Shown one piece after another: positions 1 to 13,300 of a stretch of DNA of 64,000 nt. This DNA comes from Monocercomonoides exilis (lineage: Eukaryota; Preaxostyla; Oxymonadida; Polymastigidae). The translations under genes and the position numbers were made by a program. Below the pieces are notes generated by a model. The model was not told where the DNA came from and did not search any database. It worked only from the letters and a program-made list of their open reading frames with translations. The stretch covers positions 870,501 to 934,500 of the forward strand of contig LSRY02000013.1 in the NCBI GenBank assembly GCA_001643675.2. The letters run 5' to 3'. The stretch's first letter is position 1; every line of letters starts with the position of its first letter.

Positions 1-96
1 GAAAAAAAGAGAATAAATCAAAATGCTGCTATGGTTATGATCAGAAAAACTATTTGATTGCAGCTTATAGCTCATTTGAAATAGCATTATTTTCAT

Positions 97-2633
97 ATGA
101 GCTGGCACTTGAAAATGCAGAAAAACGAGGAAGAGGAGGAAGCCGCCCTCGAAATGCAATACGGTTAGAAATTTTCTTTTTTGTGTTTTTATGGAATATT
201 TCCTTTAGAACAAGATTACATGATTGCACATACTGCTGAAAAAGGTTCCAGAGTACTTCCTAAAGCTATTATAAAAGGATTTCAGGAAGAGGACGATAAA
301 TATTTGTCATCAAAGTTTGAGAAAAAAATTGTTGATTTTTCATTGTATTGAAATATATATTAAATAGAATTCGAAATAAAGATAGATCCGATCGTGCTAC
401 TCATCAACAGGTTCTTGATCGTAGAACATATCTTGTTCTTATGAAATTTTTCAAAGCAGGAATACTTGCTGAGGTGAATGGCTGTGTTAGTACAGGAAAA
501 GAAGTTTGAATTTTAACTTCAATATTTTTTTTCCCCGCATGAATTTTTTTTATTTTTTTATGTGAAGGCAAATGTGTATCACGGAATGTCCCCAGAAAAG
601 AACGAAGTTGCCATCAAAATTTACAAAACTTCGATTTTGATCTTTAAGTATGAATAAGTGTTGCATTAATTACATATATTTTCAATGTCTATTTTTCGCC
701 CATCTCGTTACTCAGGGATCGTGATCGTTATGTCACTGGAGAGTTCAGATTCAGAAATGGATATGCAAAGTCTAATCCCAGGCAGATGGTTCGAGTATGG
801 GCAGAAAAAGAATATAGAAATCTTCTTCGTTTGAAACAAGCAGATATTTTGTGTCCTCGTCCTATTGTTCAGCGCCAGCATCTGCTTGTGATGGAGTTTA
901 TTGGATCTGACGGGGTAGCCGCGCCTCGATTGAAAGACGCAGTGGTGAAGCTTGGGCTTTCAGAAGGCGATCTGAAAGAGCTGTACTGGGAAGGTGTGCA
1001 TCTGGTGCAGCGGCTGTATCAGGAGTGCCATCTTGTTCATGCCGACTTCAGCGAGTACAACATCCTCGTGCACCAGGGCCATCTGTGGGTGATTGATGTG
1101 TCGCAGTCTGTGGAGCATGAGCATCCGCATGCACTGGAATTTCTGAGGAGCGATATTGTCCATCTGAATGCGTTCTTCAGAGGGTTCGGGATAAGCGTGC
1201 TGACAACACGGGAGGTGTTTGAGTTTGTGGTGGATGTGGGGTTCAACACGAAGGAGAAAGTGACACAGCGATTGGAGGAGCTGAGGAAGATGGCTGATGA
1301 GAGAGGGCTAAGCGGGAAAGAACTGGAAGATGAGGATGAAGGGATCTTTCTCCAGTCGTATATTCCACGTACGCTGCATCACTTGGACATATTTGCGATG
1401 GAAAAAACGATGCAGACAGAGATGAAGCTGAAGAGAGAAAGAGAAATGAAGAGCAAAACAGGAGCATTGCAGTCAAGTGAGTCAAATGCCTCTTCCTCAA
1501 AAGGAGCTTCTTCAGTCCACAAATCATCTTTGCAACAAGACAAAGGCGAAGATGAGAAAGAGGCGAATGAGAAGGCAGCTGAAGAGCAGAAGGCGGAGAA
1601 AGAAGCAGCCGGGGCAGATGCAGCGTCGACAATAGAGGCAGTGCAGAGGCTGGTAATGGGGGTGGACACGAGGGCGGATGAGTACAGCAGAGGATTTGGG
1701 ATGAACAGGACGATTGTGGAGAAGGAGAAGAAGAGAGGGAGGAGAGGAAAAGGGAAAGGAAAAGAAGAAGAAGGCAATGAAGAAGCGGATAAAGGGATTA
1801 GTGGAAGACAAGAAGGGGAAGGGGAGGAAGACGAGGAGGAAGAGAAAGAGGAAGACAAAGAAGACGAAGATCAGAAAGTGAATGCAGAAAGTCCAGATTC
1901 ATTGATTGGTGTTCCATTGATGCCAGAAGTCAAGCTGCCGCCCTGTCTGTGCATCTACTCGGTGGAAGAGCAGCTGCGCCGTGTGAGCGAATGGGAAGTG
2001 CCTCTGCCTGTGACGAGTGCAACAGCAGCGATTTTGAAAGGGATGAAGGAGAAGACGACAAAAACAGGTAGAAAGAGCGGGAAAAGGGCTGAAGGCGAAG
2101 GGGAGAAGGAGAAAGAGGGGGAGGAGGAGGAGAAGAGCGAAAGTTCGGATTCAGACAGCGGTGATGATGATGATGATGATGATGACAGCAGCAGTGAAGA
2201 GAATGAAGAAGAAGAAGAGGGAGAGGAAGACGATGAATATGACGATGATGAAGACGATGATGATAGTGATTCGATGTATCTTGACGAGGACGAGAAGCAA
2301 GAGGAAGAAGAGCTGGCGATGCTGCTGTTGCATGCACAGCTGGCGCAAAATGAAGGCAAACCGAATGCTTCTGAAGAAGAAGAAGAAGAAGGCAACCGCA
2401 AAAAACTCAAAAGAAAGAACAAAGAGTTCAAAAGCGATATGCCACCAATTGCATTGGGACTTGGGCTTTCAGAAGGAATCCCGCTTCCTGCGAGAAAGAG
2501 AGGCGTGAAAGAGGAACCGGAGCTTAAAAAGCTTAGAAAGCAAGAAGTGAAAAGAGAGAAACAAGAAAAAAGAAAAACAAAAATACCAAAATCAGTGAAA
2601 CAAAAAGCAACAAAATCCGGAAGACGGAAATAG
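97..2633 (+). CDS. RIOK1: RIO1-type atypical serine kinase, five exons
   Basis: RIO1 is a cytoplasmic atypical kinase/ATPase that acts in final 40S subunit maturation. Exons 97-163, 209-314, 368-503, 568-647 and 716-2633 join in frame to 768 residues. The P-loop STGKEANVY spans the third intron (residues about 100-107), followed by the ATP lysine in AIKIYK. The catalytic loop HADFSEYNIL lies near residue 237 and the metal motif IDVSQSVEH near 256. The RIO1-specific YIPRTL is near 345. From about residue 360 there is a long tail of Lys, Glu, Asp and Ser runs, longer than usual for the family, in the place of the human regulatory tail. The start is the first ATG in the frame that splices correctly; a second ATG at 115 is possible, and an exon before the window cannot be excluded. 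The next gene lies 213 bp downstream on the same strand. Identity is very secure; only the extreme N-terminus is uncertain. Confidence 0.93.
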
Positions 2634-2846
2634 TTAGCTTTTTTCATTTCATATTTTCTCATTTCATTTTTTGATATTTTTGTTTTGACTTTGAAATTAA
2701 AAAAATTGTCCACAAAATCTTCTTTTTGAAGGAAAAAAGTATTTTTGTTTGAATTGAAATCATTATGGGAATGGATCTTTGCATTTCAAATTTGTTTCAA
2801 ATATTTTCTGTTAAAGTGAAAGAGTTTTACAGAGATCTCGGAAAAT

Positions 2847-5800
2847 ATGCTATATTCTCCAACAGAAGCTTATTCGCGTATAATGGAGGTTTGCTTTCCA
2901 GCTTTTGTTTTAAGTTCAAACATTTATAACATGCATAAATTTGATGATATTTCATTTAACTTAACGTTTTTCATAAATATTTCCGATCGACAAGAAATAT
3001 ACTCCAACGCAAGTTATCGGAGTTCCAACTGTTTCTACAACAGATACGTTTTCGAGACGAAGAGCAGAAGAGAAAATGCGAATTCTTGATTTTCTGAAGC
3101 AACAGCACGAAGCAGCTCTTGAAAAAGAAGTGAAACTCAATGCAGAACTTAAATCCATTTCAATCTCGCAAAGAAACATGGACTCATGTTTCCATGTTAA
3201 AACTCCTTCATATAATTTGAATTCATGTTATTCGTCCATTGATTCTCAACCAAGTTTAAACAGATTTACTGAGGAAAACCAAGATTTGCAATCTTACAAA
3301 ATAAATAAGGAAACAACGGAACGTTTTAATGAACACTATGAAGACAAATCCGCTGATGAAGATGAGCAACTCATAACTCCTCGTTCCGAAGAATCTGACG
3401 GAATGGATTCAGATCAAGAAGAAGACGGCTACCCGAGACGTAAAGTCAAATTATCGCAGGCTTCTCCTCAAATGCTTTGCACATCACCTCCATTGATCAC
3501 ACATACGCAGTCCTTTTTCCCTCCAAAGCACATCACGCAAGCAAATGAATCATCACGTCTTTCTGTCACTTCAACTCCTTCATCCACGTCTAGCTTCTCT
3601 ATTACCTCAAAATATGCTCCTCAATCAATTCACGATCTTCTTTACAAGCAACAAAATCCTCATTCTTTTATTCAAGATATTAACACTTCATATTATCCCA
3701 ACGCATACTCTGAGAGTGCATCTCCTTCTACAAATCGTCAACGCATGCAACGCTTATATCGCTCGCCTTCTTCACCACCAAAAGCAGCAGCAGAAATCGA
3801 CTGGTGGCTGAAAAGCAAGCAAAAGAAAGAAGAGCATTCTTCTGCCTACAGAAAGGCAATGATCGAAGCCGAAACATCCAACGACCCACTTAACATCGAA
3901 GGTGGTATCACAAAAGCTCCGCCAATAGCAAATGAGCTGTTCTGCGCAGACGGAAAGTGCTATGATTCTGAATATCACAATCACGACAGGCATAGAAGCA
4001 GGCCAGCTAGCCCATACAGGATTGTATTTGGAAAGACAGTCAAAGAAGAAGAATTGGTTAAAGCGAGGATGAAGCTGCATGAAGACGTTGATAAAATAAA
4101 GAAAAGAGCGCAGCAAAAAAGAAGAAGAGGGAGATCTCAATCGCCAGACATGCTGTACAGCGATGAAGAGAACAGCGAAAAAGAATCTGCCTTGGAACAT
4201 CCAAAAGCTGATGCTGAGATTTTGCGTTGGTTGGAATTGAAGAATAAGAAGGATATTCATTCAACAGCATATAGAAAGGCAAAGATGGACGCAGAACTGG
4301 CAGAAGATCCGCTGAACATCGAAGGAGGCATCACAAAAGCTCCACCCATTTCAGATGAAATATTTGACGCTGAAGAAACCGAAGGAGCAGACGAGCAGAG
4401 ACAAAAGAAAACAGTCAATACAGCTGATGATGATGCAGAGAGAGAATCTGCTGATGAAAAATCAGAGAAGAGAAGGAAATCCACATCACCTTTGAGAAGG
4501 CATAGTCCGTATAGAATTGTATTTGGTAAGACTGTGAAAGAAGAAGAGTTGCAAAAAGCAAAGCAAAGGTTGAAAGGAAAGTGGTTCAATGAGAATGAAA
4601 AAGAAAAAGAGGGGAAAAGGAAATATAAGCTATTTAAATCAAGACCTCTTCCGCCACATACAAAGGAGCAACTGTGGAGAAAGATGGAAGAGAAGGAAAA
4701 GAAAAGAAGAAACGAAGTGAGACAGCACAGTAAGGAAATGCTATTGAAAACAACGAAGCCTTTTTCTTTTTATGAAAAAGATCTTCAAAATAGAGAATTG
4801 CTGGTATGAAATAAAAAGTAATGAATTGAGTGATTGCGAATTTAAATTTTAATTTAAAAACTCAATGATTATTCTGTATACGTTAATATTTGTTGGAATT
4901 TTTTTCTCATTATCTATTTTCATTAGCGCCTCAAAGCACAAAAAATGCAAGAAGAAGAGATTCGAAGAGTTAAAAAATCAGAAAAGAGGAAAACGCAGGA
5001 AGAACGAAGCAAAGAGCGATTAGAACGCGATTTATCACACAGACCACTATCTGCAAATGATCCAAACGGGCCGTACCACATTGTATTCGGGAAGACTGTT
5101 AAAGAGAAGGCACTGATAGAAGCACAGAAAGAGCTTGAGCCTATTGACAGAGAAGAAGAGAAGCGAATATTGCAAGAAGCTTCAATGCCTCCACGGATGG
5201 AAGAGTGGGAAAAGGAGCACGGCGAGGCATGGCGTGAGCAGAAAAAGGAATATGAATTGCGAAGCGGGCTCACTCCAGAGCACACATTTACTCCAAAAAT
5301 CAATCGGACTGTTCCCGATTTTGCTTCTCTTTCGCAAAAGTTTATCGATCAGCTTAATGATGTGAAGCAGCAGCATAAAGAAGTGAAGCCTCAGCCGTTC
5401 AATTTCCACACAGCTGAAATCGAGGCTCGCTGGAAAGAAAAAGAAGAGATGGAACAACTTGAACAAGAAGAGCGAGAAAGAGAAGAAAGAGAAGAAAGAA
5501 AGGTGAAGCCGTATTACCCACCAGAAAACCCTGAATATCCAATAAAATCGACATTATCTCATGATCTAAGAGTGGAAATGACGCGGAAATTGCTTGAAAG
5601 ACGTCAAGATATTGAGGAAAAAAACAAAAAAGAAGAGAAAGAGCGACAAGAGAGAGTTAAAAGAGCTACAGAAGAAGTCAAAGAAAAAGTGGTTGATAGA
5701 ACAGAAGAGCTGAAAGAGGAGCGAGAAAGAAAGATTCAAGCCTCACGAGAGGAACGAGAGAGGCAAGAGGAAAAAACGCAAAATGAACTTATCAGAATTA

Positions 5801-6483
5801 AAGATAAAGTTAGCAACAGGCCGTTGCTAATGGAAAATGCAGAGATTGATTTGGAGAAGAGAAAACAAATTCTTTTGGAAAAAGTTTATGTGACAGAAGA
5901 GGAGCAGGAAAGATACAACCAACTCGCTTCGCAACAGAGAAGAAAGAAGCAAGAGGAGAAAAGAGAAGCAATGGAGAAGTCGAAAAAAGAAAGTGAGCGG
6001 CAAAAACGCGTGAGCATGCTCCATCAGCCTGAATTTGGTCCTTTGTGGGAAACAGAAACCGAAAAGAAAGCAAAGTTGGTTGGAAAGGGCTATGTTCGCT
6101 TCCGTGACGAAGCAGATGAAAAAAGAAAAGCAAAGCGAAATGCAAAGCACAAAAGAAAGCAGGGACAACAGAAGAGAAAGCAATTTGAAAAGATAGATTC
6201 AACATTTCCTGATCAATTATCTGACAATTCTTCTGCATATCAACAAGAAGATTTATGCGAGTCAGAAATTTCAAATCATTTTCAAGGGTTAAATGAAAAA
6301 GAATTTGAAGAAGAGAAGGAGCCTTATTCTCTTGAAGAGGGAAATAGAAGTGAAATTACACTTGAAGATCTGAAAGTTCAAGAGAGAGAAAATCAAGAAA
6401 CCGAGACAGATATAGTAGCGAATTCATTTACGGGCAATTCTCCAAAAAATGATGAAATGAATGTTTCAAATTTGGATAAGTGA
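2847..6483 (+). CDS. FAM161-like centriolar/ciliary protein with internal repeats
   Basis: Exons 2847-2888, 2995-4803 and 4927-6483 give 1,135 residues. FAM161 proteins are microtubule-binding components of the centriole inner scaffold and connecting cilium. The family signature is visible: RPLPPH and a basic helix near residue 563, then SKEMLL and KPFSFYEKD just before the second intron. A later stretch around FTPKINRTVPDF and PQPFNFHTAEIEAR fits the same UPF0564/FAM161 pattern. Most of the C-terminal half is charged coiled coil. A motif of the form PYRIVFGKTVKEEEL occurs three times (residues about 353, 518 and 665), and a longer block including DPLNIEGGITKAPPI occurs twice (about 310 and 452). 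I do not know these from animal FAM161. Without splicing the gene looks like two separate ORFs; the GTATGA donor at 4804 and the AG at 4926 join them. Assignment is good but rests on local motifs. Confidence 0.72.
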
Positions 6484-7346
6484 ATGTTTGAGTAATTATT
6501 AATATGAGATTAAGAGTGGGACAATGTTGAAAAAGTGCAGATGGAGATATACATTGTCAGCTTTAATGAAAATTAAACTCATATAAATTGCTTTTATGCT
6601 CTAAAATTATACATGTTATTATTTTTTAAATGCATAATCACAAGAAGAAATCAAACAAGCTGGAATACTGTAATCATATTTTTCGTAATAAAATGTGGCA
6701 TATCATAACTTCACGTTTCGTTTGAGTTCTCGTTTTTTTTTTTTTTTCGTTTTCTGAGATATTGCGAGTTCGTATGAGCAATATGATCATTCAGGGTTGC
6801 ATTTTAAGTTTTCGCAATATGTTCAATAATAATTTGAAAAAATCAAGATTTTTATTAATTGATGACTCGTCAATTTTTCTCGCAAAATTAATAAAAAATT
6901 ATCACAATGTTGTGAAAAGTTGCAATATCGTGAAATTTTAAACAACTGACATCTTTTTTGTTGAACATTCTTCCTTCTATGTGACTAATTAAAAGTAAGC
7001 ACAAATCAGAAGAGTATTTAAAGAAAAATATTTCCTTTTGAAAAAAAAGATTATAATTTAATTTCTGTTTTACTAAAATAATAATTTTTCATTTCACTTC
7101 TTTTTGCCACAATTTTCTTTGCTTTTTTTTTCATCAAAAGCAATAGTCTCTTTTCATCCATTCCTTGTTTTTCCGTTTCCAACTCACGATTCTAATCCTA
7201 GCTTCCTCATCTTTGTTCATTCATACATTTCCTAATTATTATTCAATTTCATCATTTTTCAAATACAAGGAGGAATAATTTCTCGAGCTTCAGCTGAGTT
7301 TCAATTTTTTCTATTTTTTAAAGATACTTTTCATGTGATAGTTCAT
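6484..7346. other. AT-rich intergenic DNA
   Basis: This 0.86-kb stretch separates the convergent 3-prime ends of the FAM161-like gene (+) and the first giant surface-protein gene (-). It has homopolymer A and T tracts and no convincing ORF, RNA gene or terminal repeat. It lies outside the duplicated arm. Confidence 0.8.
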
Positions 7347-10300
7347 TCACATAGAGGTTCCTTCAGAGTTCTCATCTCCGCTTCCATGTTTGAAGGAATC
7401 ATCCTCAAAATCAATTGCATCTGAAACTGTGAGCTTCACGGTTCCCGATGGAAACCTCTGGATGAATTCTCTCTTCAAAACTACAAGCGAAGGCCTATTT
7501 TCACAAACTGGAGACCAACACGCAACAACAACACTAAAAAGTGTTGATGAGTTCATCTTACCCAGATATGGTCGCTCTTGTTGTTTAATCTTGTTTCCAG
7601 CAATCACAGCCTCGTACTCCCCGAACGGGATCTGGAGTGCCAGACACTCCCACAGCATCATCCCGATCGAGAACGCCACCGACTTCTTTGTTGCCCCCAT
7701 GTTCTTGTTGATCAGCAGCTCTGGCGCCTTCCACCTCAAACACTCTTTTTTGAAGCTATCTTCATCCTCAAATGCCGATGAGGGAAGGGAGTCACTTTCA
7801 TCATCATCATCATCACTGGCAGATGTGATAACAGTTGATGATGAGATCGATGATGAATCAGAGTCATCTGATAAAAGGTCTGAGTGCATCACAATGCAGA
7901 TGACCATATGTTCTGAGAACAGCACGATGTGAGGGCTCAGATTGGAAAGTGACTGAAGCTTGTTTTCCATTTCATCAAAAGAATGGAGGGCGAGATTGGC
8001 CACCCAGAACAGGATTTGGGCAGCTGTCATCTCCCTTTCTTTCACACTCCCAATCGCCATCTCTTTCTTCTCGTTCCTTCCATGCAACAACATGAACAAT
8101 GAATCCCTCAAATCCACAATCAGCTTCTCATGGGGTGATGAACAGGCCATTGCATCCACCAGATTCGACATCGACGAGGTGGTTGGACACAGACTCTCCG
8201 ATCGAACAAATGTTGAATCTGTGTCTGAAGTGTCTGTGGATGAAGTGGATGAAATGGATGGAGAAGGAGTTCTTTTTCGTGTCTCCTCCTCATCAACTTT
8301 TTCCAGTATCCATTCAGGGATCTTATCTGAATCCTTTCCCAAGATATATTCAGTCGATCCACATTCACTCAACAAATGCTCTGAAGACTCAGAATGCTGT
8401 AGGCTTTTCGCATATACCCTCTTCTTCATCCTCTCCTCATTCTTCTTCTCAGCCTCTCTTTCTTCTCTCCTCCACTGCTCTTCTGGTGACATCTCCATCG
8501 TCACCATCTCAAATGCCTTCGGATCCTTTCTGATGTTATCATTCACAATCTCTCTCAGATCTTCTGCTTCACTCTTCACCTTCTTCCACCGAGCAATGAA
8601 TATTATCGATACAATCAGAACAATCAACAAAATTACAACAAGCACAATCACAATGATCGGCCAAAATGATTTTCCTTCTTTTCCTCCTTCAACAATTCGT
8701 TCATCTCCATTCTCTATTTTTTCGCTTCTGTTCTTCAGAATGAATGCCTCAGTCGATGAAGGAGATTCTGTTTTGCCAAACAAAAGGCAGACAGAAACTT
8801 CAGTCTCTGCTCCCACTGCTGCCATCTGAGCAGATGAAATAACTGCAACAATTTCATTCTCCGACACACTCTCATTTTCGCGAATCTCATAGCTCTCAAC
8901 CACCTCTTCCCTCCCATTCCTGAAGCTCATCCGCAGCGAAACATTGCACGGAACAAGAAGTCGCCCAGCCACCATGATGCTTGTCCTCCCATCAGATGTT
9001 GTCTCATTCCTCGCCTCTTTCACCACTGGAATGAACAGTGATGATGCTCTCTCCTCAATTATCCCTCCCAGTTCGCATCCACAATCCACAATCCACATTG
9101 ATGAATTATCCTTCAATCCATCTCCTCCTTTCACACTCATCACATTCAACACCCCAGAATCAGAGCAGACAATGTTCCGTCTGGCTGATGGATATCTCTC
9201 AATCGATGGGTTGTTGTTCATGAACTCTCCTTTCTCAATCTCCACACTCCCTCCACAAACAGAAAGACCTCCATCCCAGCAGTTCACAAAACTCGTATCC
9301 CACATCTCCCCCGCGCTCTCCTTCACCTCAACAACTGACCCATTCCATTTGCACACATCAACCACTTCCTCATTCAAATCCTTTCCTTTTGCCTTCCCAT
9401 CAAACAAGCACTGCCCCATCTGAATCCTTTTGCACACCAATAGCGAAATCATCTTCCCCTTCTCTCTTCTCGATGAACACCCACAAAAAGAGCAGTTCGA
9501 AAACTCTATGTTTCCTTCCATCCTCTCAACATCAATTGCTCCTGCACTCTCATCCACACACGTGATGTTCTCAAATGAAGATGACAAAATCGAAAATGAA
9601 AACTCTCCTTCCTCTCTGCTGTGTCTCCCTTCTTCCTTTCCATTTGCTCTTATGACCCATCCGTCTTCCATCCTCACATTTCCTGCCTCAACTTTTTCCA
9701 TCTTCACACTCCCACCTCCACTCATCTTCAAACAGTCTTTGCTTCCCTCAACATTTCTCAGTGCCAGCCCACTCACTTCACAATCCTCTTCCATCACCAT
9801 CACTGCTTCACTCAAAAATGAAAGCCACCAAACACTCACATTCCCCATTGAGCATTTCCCTCTTTCCACAAATATCAGGCAGAATGGCACTTCTGCCATT
9901 TCCTCCCCGGCCGAGCTCACTCCCTCAAACGAACACATGCTGATCGATGTCTTTCCCGAACAAATCTTCATGAATGATGAATGAGTCGTTGGAAGTGGAG
10001 TCGGTGTTGTTTCCACTTCTTCAAATCCAAATCGAATCCATCGCATATACACCTGCCCATTTGTCCCCACAATCATTTCTTTTCTCCGGTTCATCCTCCC
10101 TTTCACAACCACTCGACTCTGTTCTTCATGCATCCCGCTCAGCGTGAGTGTGTCCAACACAATTTCCTCATCAATCACTGATTCCTCATCGACAAACACC
10201 TGGCTGAAGAAAACGTGTGTCAGATGTCTCAGCCCAAACCCAATCGTCGCACATGGCAGCAAAGGCTTCCCACACTGCTGCTCGTTCCTCCCTCCTTTCC

Positions 10301-13300
10301 CTTCTTTGCTCGACACAACAATCGTGTCTGACTGGTATTTCACAATCAGGCTCATCAGATCCATCGCCTCCTCTTTGTGCTCTCCCCCATCCATCCCATA
10401 GATCGCATTCTGCCTGATGAACTCTTCATCCCGGAAGTCGATGTTGAACTGTGTTTCGTTGATCTGCCTCTCAATGCAGTCACACACAATGAACACATCA
10501 TTCCCGATGCTTGCTGTGTTCCTTCGGAACATCACCCTGTCAAACACATAGTCCAGCTCTCCTTTCAATTCAGTCTTCAGATACACCCCACCTCCTTTCC
10601 CCTCGCTCACAGAGCATCCACACTGCTTCACACTCGTGTTCACAATGTGGAACCATCCTCCTTCATTCAACTCAAACAGCATCGCTCCTCCCTCTGTGCT
10701 TCTCTCGCTGCTGCACCCTTCTATCAGCGAATCTTCAACAATGAGCTTCACCTCACCCCCACCCCCACTCTTGCTCAAAACAACACAAGGATCAGCTCCT
10801 CCCCCTTCAACTGTTCCAAAACTGCAATTCTTCATCCTCACCTCACCTCCTCCATTTGCTCCCTCTCCTTCAATTTCAAACAAACTCCCCTTCTCCAATC
10901 TGGCTTCAATCACTGTCAATTCATTAATCACACTCGCCACTTCTCCACCCACCACAAACGCACTTCTCTTCCCAAAATATGAAAGCACTTTGAACCTCTT
11001 CATCTCCAGCTCCCCTTTCTTCACAACACAAAATGCAACATCCCCCATCCCTTCTCTCTTTCCCTTCCATGTGATCGAACAGTCTTCCCATCCAATTTTC
11101 TCTCCCTCACTCACGATCATCCCTGCTTCTCCACTTCCCAAAACATTCATCACACACATCTCCAGTGCTCTCAAAGTGACTGCTCCTCTGTTCCGAAGAC
11201 ACACTTTTGCTCCACTTTCTCCTTCACTCCCCATCACAACTCTTCCATATTCCATCTCATCATATCCTGCTCCCACTGATTCCACTTCAAACCCACTCAA
11301 ATCATATTCCCCTTCCACCCTTATCTTTTCCTTCACAACCACCACTTTTCTTTCCCCTTCTCTCTCAATGTGCTTCAATCCCATCTCCAGTGTCTCACAC
11401 GGATCCTCCTCGCTCCCACATCGAACAACATCATCTCCCTTTTCCCACACCACAATCCTCTCGCTCCTGTATTCAACAAGAAATCGCAACAGATCTGTGT
11501 TGATCCGCTTTTCATCGCTTCCAACAAACAGATTTGGATCGTCTTCCATCCCTTCAACATCAATCCCAAATGTCTCGCTCCTCACTGAAACATTCAGATC
11601 CGAATCCAAAATGAACATGTTCTTCCCCACAAATGCCTCATTCTCAGCAAATTTCACTCCCTCAAACTTGAATGGCATCCCTCCCTTCCTTTCACTGCAA
11701 TTCACATACAGCCATCCTCCTTTCCCACCACTCACCTTCTCTCCCAAACACCTCTCCATCCTCCCCTCTTTCACATGAATCATCCCTGAATCATGGATGT
11801 TCACTCTCACTGCCCCACCCCTCATGCTCTCTCCTCCTGTGATGTCACTCATGTTGCTCTGTTCTATCTTCATCATTCTCCTCACCTCTGCGCACATCAC
11901 AGCTGATTCATCTCCACCAACAACTGACAGGCTCCCAAACGAGCAGTTGCTGATGCTCACTGAATCTCCCTCTGCCCCATTCCGCTCAGCTCCAAAAACA
12001 GCAAGATCCATCAGACACTTTCTCGTCCTGATATTATTTATTGAGACCCACTTCATCTGCACAGCTTGTCCACTGCTCCTGATAATCCCATATTCCACTG
12101 CCTCTTCTTCCCCTTCCTGCATCCCAAACGAACACAATTCCATCTCCAAAACGCCACTTCCTCTTGATGAGCTTATCACTGCTTCTCTCCTCGGTTCAAA
12201 ATGACCAGGCAATTCAAACCCCACATTCACAAACACACTCACCCCATTCGAACCAAGAACACTTTCCCCTTCTCCTTCAATTCCTTTCTCCACAACCACC
12301 TTCATTCTCTTGTTGTCTTTCCCTTCAATCCGAACTCCACTCACATCTCCCGCCTTCTCAACACTCGTGCTCCCACTTATCACTATTTTCTTTTCTCCCT
12401 CTCCACCAAGCCTCCCAACCCCATAATCCACACTCCTGCACGGACAGTTCTCCATCCCACACCACATCCCATTGTCTCCATTCTCGCTCCCCACCTCAAT
12501 CACACACGAGCTGTATCCCTCAATGAATATGAACAAATCAACCTCACTCAAAAACTTCTCCCCATCCTTCCCCATCAGTGAGTTCTCTCTCTCGCTTATC
12601 TCTCTGCTGAACGAGAAACTGCTTCCATTCACAACCCTCCTCAAATCATCACACACAACAAACACATCCCTCCCACTCCTTGCTCTGTTCTCCTCAAACC
12701 TCACTCCTCTCACATCAAACCCACATCTCTCTCCTTCAATCAACACCCACAGCCCTCCTCCACACCCTCCTCCATTCATCATCCCTTCCTCTCCTGCTCC
12801 ACATTTCTTCATCAGCGTCACTTCTTCTTCGCTCCTGATCTTCAGCTGTGCATCCCCTTTCAGCTCCACCCTCATTCCTCCTCCATTCCCTTTCTCTGCC
12901 ACACACCCCAAAACACTCGTGTTCCACACATCCACCATCCCTCCTTCCCCAACCACTCCACACACCATCCCCCCATCTCCCTCATTCACTCGGACATTGC
13001 TCCCATTGCATCCCCAATTCGATATCTCCTTTGCTTTGTTACCTCTTATCACCCTTGAATCAACAAAATTACACGAACTCCATTTGCATTCACTCATCCG
13101 AACAATACAATTGCTCCCTGCCAAAATCAAACTGTTTCTTCCCTTTTCGCACCCACTGGCAATCACACTTTCTCCTGTGAGTGTGCTTCCTTCCTCACAA
13201 ACAACAAATCCTGTTTCTCCTTCAAAGATGAGATCATTCAGCTCCACATTCTTCAACGAGACAGATGATAATCCCCCATTCGCTCTTATCACAGGCTTAC

